A stretch of DNA of 64,000 nucleotides, taken from Zantedeschia hybrid cultivar (Eukaryota > Streptophyta > Magnoliopsida > Alismatales > Araceae). A model generated the notes under the pieces. That model was not told the DNA's origin and did not search any database. It saw only the letters and a list, made by a program, of their open reading frames with translations. Below are positions 59,107 through 64,000 of the stretch, in pieces (position 1 is the stretch's first letter; the number at the start of each line of letters is the position of its first letter). The position numbers were made by a program, and so were the translations under genes. The stretch lies in the NCBI GenBank assembly GCA_030544215.1, contig JARZZO010000013.1:50921196-50985195 (forward strand). The letters run 5' to 3'.

Positions 59107-61656
59107 TGTAATGACCCGCTATCCGATAATCGGAGATCCAATATCTAATGGGTCTCAAATTGATATTGTTGGGCCTAAGCTAGGATTATACACACACATC
59201 TGGAGAAATATGTGAGAAACTAAGCTAAATAAACAAGTAAAAGATTGAAAGTATAAGAAAAATTAAATTATTACAGTCTGACAAAGTCCAGCAAATAAAT
59301 ACATTATCCAACAAGTGCAGAAAATAAATATAGTGCGTACAGGCCAGAAAAGTCAAAGTACAATTACTTCGGGGCATATCCTGAAATGAGTATGGCTGCT
59401 GGCATGCGTCCTCCAAGCACACACCGTTCGCTCCTAAGCTCGATTGGAGCCCTCACCTGAAACATAGGGTGTAAGCCACACCAATATTGGGTTCAGTAGG
59501 GATCTCGCAATCCTTACCTCCCGCACACGCACCTACAACCTAGCAAGAAGAGTGCTATAGTAAAGTAAACATGTAAACTACTGAACAACTACTGTAGTAA
59601 GAGTAAAACATGTTGAGAAGCGCCAAACCACAGATCCTCAAGATAGGTCGGAAACCCCTCAGGCAGCAAACACTGCTCTAGCCACTCAAGTGGTCCCACC
59701 TTGCCAAGTCACAAGGTGACAAAGGCACACACCCATTAGCGCAACGACATTCAAGTCAAACTCCATACAATTTCAAACTCCACAACCCAAGTACGTCCAT
59801 TGACGTCTTACCTCGCGGTCAACACCTTACGTTTGTCTACTTATGCAAGCTCCGGATGGCCGCTAAGTAAGACAGTGAGAAACTTGACTAACTAGGGTCT
59901 GCGAGTCCTTGCGGTGTTCATGCTTCCAACCACATGTGCACACAAGTAGTGAAAGTTACTATCCCATGGTCGGTTTTTCCTAGACCTGGACTCAGGCTAT
60001 AAACTCGGGAACCCTGGGAACCGGCTCAAACCCACAACCGGGTTAACACGTGACCCGTATCTTATAGGTCACAACATGCACGTAGGCACTGGGTGTCGTA
60101 TTAGTAGATGCCATCACCCCGGATCGAAATCATGCAAAACAGAACACAAGCCCACCATCATGAATGAGTCAAGTATGTAAGTGTGCAAGAACATAGTCAA
60201 CAATTATACTAGAAAATAGAATACATATTTTATATTAATATACACATATGATGCAATTTTTAGGACCTAACAGTTATTGTTCTAAAATGCGTCACCTGGG
60301 CCTGACGCCTTTCAAATCGCGTCCCCAAACCTTGACGTCATTCATCTTGGTTAATTGATTTTTAACAGAAAATTGATTAATCTGAATCGTGTCATTGTAG
60401 GAAAACGCCTTTCAGCCTAATTGGGAATTTCTGAAATTAATCGATTGACTCTGCAGCTAGATGCCCAGAGCCTAGGCGTCTGAATTGTGTCGCCCCAATA
60501 TGACGTGAATTGAATCGCGTCATCTGGTTTTGACACGTTTCAAGGGCCGAGATCGAGGCCAAATTAGCCTTCACTGACTACCCCCAAAATGCCATGGGAA
60601 CATGAAAACACAGCTATCCTGAGCCCTTTCCACATACATAGGGACAACCCCCAACAAAAGACATCTCCAACGTGGGTGGCAATATCGGCCGATACCGATA
60701 CGTATCAGACGAAACGTGCCGATACCGATATAGGGGCAACCCGATGGTCGATACTAATTTTTACATTTAAAAAAAAAAAACAATAATTGTTATGGCCGGT
60801 ATCGGATTGATAAGCCGGATACCAAAACCAGTATGTATCGATATCAGTACCCACCGGTACTAATACCGAAACTAAGATTGCCATCGTTGATCTCCAACCC
60901 ATAAGAACAACCATGAAACATGTTCCAACGCATGGAAAAACTACATGGATCCTAGTATGGAGTTCTAAAGGGACCTAACACAAGGAAGGAACCATCACCT
61001 TACTTGGGGTCTTAAACTCCTCTCGACCCACAACGGAACCCTTTACGTGGTTGGATTCATCCCGAGCGACTGTCGTCGTGCCGGCGAGCTCTCATGGACC
61101 TCCACATGCTGCCATCCGTCTAGTTTGCCACCGCTGCCCTCGCCGCCGCCACGTCCTCGTCTCTTGTCGGCCGCCAAGAGGGAGGTGAAGTGGTGGGAAT
61201 GATGGTGGCTAGAGGTAGAGGGAATGGAGGAAGGAGAAGGTGGAGAGGAAGAGGGAGAGAGGATGATGGTGTGGAAATGAGGAGGGGGAAGGGAAGGGTG
61301 GAGAAAATCGTGCATGAGGCCTACCCCCCCATACCCTGCCACGCTGCTACGTGCACACGGAGGGTGCCACGGGGTGGGTCTGCGCCATACAAAGACATGT
61401 CAAATCGCATCATATCAGGCTGACGCAAAATGCAAATCGTGTCACCTTCCCATGACGTGAATCAGAGGGCCTAACAGGGTGCAACCATGCATCGTGCACG
61501 CATGTAATCTAAATCGCGTCTGCTCAGAGTGACGTCCCTCGTAAAATGCACCTGGTCGAGCTGATGCGAATCAGACCCGACCTGGCTACCCTTAAAATGG
61601 CCCACTAAAGCCTATTCAAAACTCATCAACTAGATCTGAAACCCCCGGATATTACA
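59107..61656. mobile_element. Solo LTR of family B, copy 2
   Basis: The 2,550-bp LTR starts tgtaatgacccg and ends cggatattaca. The 5-bp flanks are cctta (59102-59106) and ccttg (61657-61661), one mismatch. It matches the copy at 39165-42797 in the first several hundred bases and again in the region of repeated gcgtc/gacgc words (60290-61560). It carries a MITE at 60672-60889. No internal retrotransposon region is present. Confidence 0.85.
60672..60889. mobile_element. MITE with TATCGGCCGATA palindromes, nested in the family-B LTR
   Basis: This 218-bp insertion is flanked by a perfect 9-bp duplication, atctccaac (60663-60671 and 60890-60898). Near the ends are TGGCAATATCGG and the inverted ATTGCCA. 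It is related to the MITEs at 9915 and 12527. The interior alternates gataccgata and tatcggtat words, and there is a run of 12 A near 60770. Confidence 0.8.
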
Positions 61657-61661
61657 CCTTG

Positions 61662-62438
61662 TCTGCTTTTTTCTTTTTCTTCTCCCAACTAGCTCCAATG
61701 TAATGTAATCTAATTTCTTTTGTGACACATTATTTAGCTCTTGCTGCTCGTTAGGTTGTTTTAAACCCTACATCCCAACATGCAAATCCTTCCACGATTT
61801 GCGGAATTGCCCTGCTCTATTTTCATTATGTATTAGCTCTTCATTGCTCCCGCTGAATGGATTAAGGATCTTAAATTTGCTTTATGTTTTGTATGATTGT
61901 TCGTAAACTTGTGGCCTTTTTTTTTTGCTGATTGTGCATACCCTGTCTTGTGTCTTGTGCCTTTCCCATCCTTTCATTTTTTCTTGGTTTTTTGTGATAA
62001 ATTGAGGGAGGGAGGGAGGGATTAGTCGCGGTGGCGTTTGAACTTCTTTGCTCTATTCCATACAACTGTCCTTATGGAAAGAAGACTTTAGCATTTGGGG
62101 GGGGGGGTGTTGGAGCAGCGGTTAAGCCTGCCTGGCAGATGTTGCGGTCTTGCAGGTGGCTTTTGAGGATGGTTCCAGTGGTAGATGGTGTTGACAATAG
62201 CAACCAAGACAGCAGTGGCACCAGACAGCTTCAGCGGCCAGTGAGAATGCTGCAGACAATAGTGGCAATGTCAGAGTTATAGGACAATGGTGACAATATT
62301 AAGAACCGTGTTGATGATGCCTCCAACAGCTCCAAGTGGTTACTACAACATCAAATGGTGATGGTTTTACCGACCAAGAGCAGCAATTGCCGATGATGCT
62401 GATGTCGGGAGAAGTCTTAGGGTTAGAGAAGACAAGAG
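61662..62438. other. Presumed intron DNA of the AT-hook gene, nothing recognised
   Basis: No clear exon. Bases 62104-62420 have codon-like composition (many 'ggt', 'cag' and 'gat' words), but I could not find one frame that gives a known protein. A 9-base G run lies at 62099-62107. Confidence 0.35.
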
Positions 62439-62876
62439 TGATGCAGGACAGAAACGGGGAACCCAGATGAAGGGCTCGGAGGCCCAAGGAGGAGAGGATG
62501 ACAGGGGGCTAAGAAGAGTAAGAACAGTGGAAGAAGAAGGGGGGATGAAGGAAGAAGGAACTAGGGCATCACACCCTATTCTCACACAGGCCCTTCACGG
62601 GCTCCACACACATGCACATAGGCGGCAACACCAACCTTTTTTTTCTATTCCAATCATTAGCTCCCTTCCCAAGAGGGAATACATGGATATATATAGGCCC
62701 CAAAAAGGAAGTCCTAACACATGTAAAGACCATGATACCCCTAAGGCTCCTAAAATGATAAAAAAGCTGCCAAAAAATTAAAGAAAAATTAAAAGACTCA
62801 AGTGGGCCTTTAATGGGCCAAATGAAATACAACATGGGCCATTGGCCTTGTTTCTCTAGCCCTTGGATCCCCATCA
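62439..62876 (-). mobile_element. 3' LTR of a gypsy-like element (family C)
   Basis: The 438-bp LTR has inverted ends TGATG ... CATCA, like the solo LTR at 24219-24673. On the minus strand it is preceded by a purine stretch, aagggagaa, which would be the polypurine tract. The left flank aagag would be one half of the target duplication; the other lies beyond the window. Confidence 0.7.
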
Positions 62877-63423
62877 TTCTCCCTTGGTTCGAGAAAATTT
62901 GTCCTCGAATTTTGAAATGCGCCAGTATCAAGGTACGGGCGGCTGGATCGACCATGGGAGTCTTTAAGCAGATGGCCATATCAGGAACCTTAAACTGGTT
63001 TGCTGCATGCGAATCACAAAAAGTCTGCCATACCAGATCAATAAGGTCCACTTCTGACTCCACAACTAGTAGGGGATTTGAACTTGTTGGAGAACTGAGG
63101 CCAGGACCACCACTACACAATAAGTCAGCATCATACATAAGAGCATCTAGCAGGTGCAACCCAGAATCAACAAATAGGCTGTGATTCCATGAATCCATAA
63201 CCAACAGCTCACTAGCAACTGTCACCACTGGGTTGTCCTCAAATACCTCATTGGATATCAAACAAACTCCAGACTCACTAAACAAGTCAACATCTGAGGC
63301 ATGCTCAACTATCGGTGCAGCACATGTATGGGTTGTTGGCTCCACCTTGGCCACTTTTTGCTCTAGAGGTGTCGACGTAGATCTAGCAGAAACATAAACT
63401 TTAAGGAAAAAATTACCCTTCAA
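62877..63423 (-). CDS. Unrecognised ORF next to the gypsy-like LTR
   Basis: A frame open from 63423 through the LTR border (formally to 62569, 284 codons) encodes about 180 residues before the LTR. The composition is protein-like (VVTVASELLVMDSWNHSLFV, ESEVDLIDLVWQTFCDSHAA), with no repeat and no membrane segment. I do not recognise it. It is not in the frame of the gypsy-like tail, so one of the two readings is either chance or separated by frameshift. It may be a 3' accessory ORF of the element. Confidence 0.35.
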
Positions 63424-63444
63424 TTGTGGCGGCTGCAGAATGCA

Positions 63445-63780
63445 CTAAGATTTCTCCGAATTCATGGTGGCATGCCGCTCTTGTAACCACTTAGACCCTA
63501 CAATGATGGACAAGCCTCCTGAGTGAAAAATCTCAACCCAAGCTCTGTCAAAGTACATGAAATATGTAGAGCAAGTGTGCTCTCGACATTTTACATGAAA
63601 TTCAACATAAGCATGGTCATCCTCAACAATAATCTCACCGGTTTGAGATAATAGATTCACAATCCCTTGGGAGATATAAGTATCACATCGGAGCGAATCA
63701 AATCTCAAAGCAACAACCTTCCCATTTGGTAATCGAATTAGAGTGCGAAAATAAGGAGAAAGCATGATACCATATTTCAA
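63445..63780 (-). CDS. Second unrecognised ORF in the gypsy-like element
   Basis: 111 codons, ending 21 bases before the ORF above and on the same strand. It has a protein-like mix with several Cys and His (KCREHTCSTYFMYFD) and WLQERHA near the end, but no domain I know. Upstream, near 63840-63910 on the minus strand, a frame reads MPRFTCHHCTHF, with a CxxC and later His that is weakly zinc-finger-like. Function unknown. Confidence 0.3.
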   Translation of the reverse strand: MKYGIMLSPYFRTLIRLPNGKVVALRFDSLRCDTYISQGIVNLLSQTGEIIVEDDHAYVEFHVKCREHTCSTYFMYFDRAWVEIFHSGGLSIIVGSKWLQERHATMNSEKS

Positions 63781-64000
63781 GTCATGCTATCCGGCGAGTG
63801 AGTGTAGTACTAAATGGTATTGGCCACGTCCTAAGGAATCTGCTGATGCGATCGGCTCAAATGGGTGACCTCAAAATGCGTGCAGTGATGGCACGTAAAA
63901 CGAGGCATTGCTGACAGACGGGATGTGCAACGAGGTCGGCCTATCTGAGATGATCCCAACGGCACAAGCAGCTCGCAAATCGGAGCACCGACAACGAAGG

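Larger units (their letters stand above)
62877..64000 (-). mobile_element. Internal 3' part of a gypsy-like retrotransposon, running off the window
   Basis: Directly upstream of the LTR on the minus strand, one frame reads GAFQNSRTNFLEPRENDGD. This resembles the C-terminal tails of plant Ty3/gypsy polyproteins, which end in SRT/SRS-(F/L)-x-E-x-x-(N/D)D motifs. No integrase, RNase H or reverse transcriptase is visible in the 1.1 kb available. Two unrecognised ORFs lie here on the same strand (see next entries). The body and 5' LTR should lie beyond 64000. Confidence 0.5.

Overview
The window looks like nuclear DNA of a flowering plant. The genes have introns with GT...AG borders, and the recognisable proteins are plant types: a plastid phosphate transporter, a plastid fatty-acid synthase enzyme, a STE20-type kinase related to BLUS1, and an AT-hook protein. 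The space between them is AT-rich and filled with plant transposon families. First exons are strongly GC-rich and later exons are not, which is typical of many monocots. I lean towards a non-grass monocot, but the sequence alone does not settle this.

Layout. 1-3.9 kb: AT-rich DNA with two short tandem duplications. 3.9-15.7 kb (minus strand): a complete PHT2;1-type phosphate transporter gene with three exons. Its 9.9-kb first intron carries a TRIM retrotransposon, a tRNA-derived SINE and a 2.6-kb near-perfect tandem duplication that itself holds a dead LINE fragment and a small MITE. 15.7-21.3 kb: intergenic DNA with MITEs. 21.3-28.3 kb (plus): a dead copy of plastid 3-ketoacyl-ACP synthase I (KAS I), broken by a hAT element in exon 2, an 81-bp deletion, frameshifts, stop codons and loss of a catalytic His. 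31.6-36.4 kb (plus): its intact seven-exon paralog encoding 476 residues. The two copies share exon structure and 5' leader, so this is a local duplication followed by decay of one copy.

36.9-50.3 kb is a transposon-rich block. It has three LTRs of one family (A), one of them a solo LTR nested in a solo LTR of a second family (B), plus an RTE-type LINE, a MULE-like element and one exon resembling RNase P subunit RPP30. 50.6-53.8 kb (minus): a two-exon STE20/FRAY-like kinase whose only intron holds a foldback element. 56.0-56.9 kb: a 5'-truncated LINE. From 57.8 kb (plus): the first exon of an AT-hook protein gene, followed to the window end by what seems to be a very long intron. That stretch contains a second family-B solo LTR, a MITE and, at the right edge, the 3' part of a Ty3/gypsy-like element on the minus strand.

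The genes do not form a functional cluster. The phosphate transporter and KAS I both act in plastids, but nothing in the sequence ties their regulation together. I found no clearly new biological system. The most unusual items are the 2.6-kb tandem duplication at poly-G tracts, the hAT-interrupted KAS I paralog, the nested solo LTRs, and two unrecognised ORFs beside the gypsy-like LTR. Target-site duplications were read by eye, and no database search was possible.
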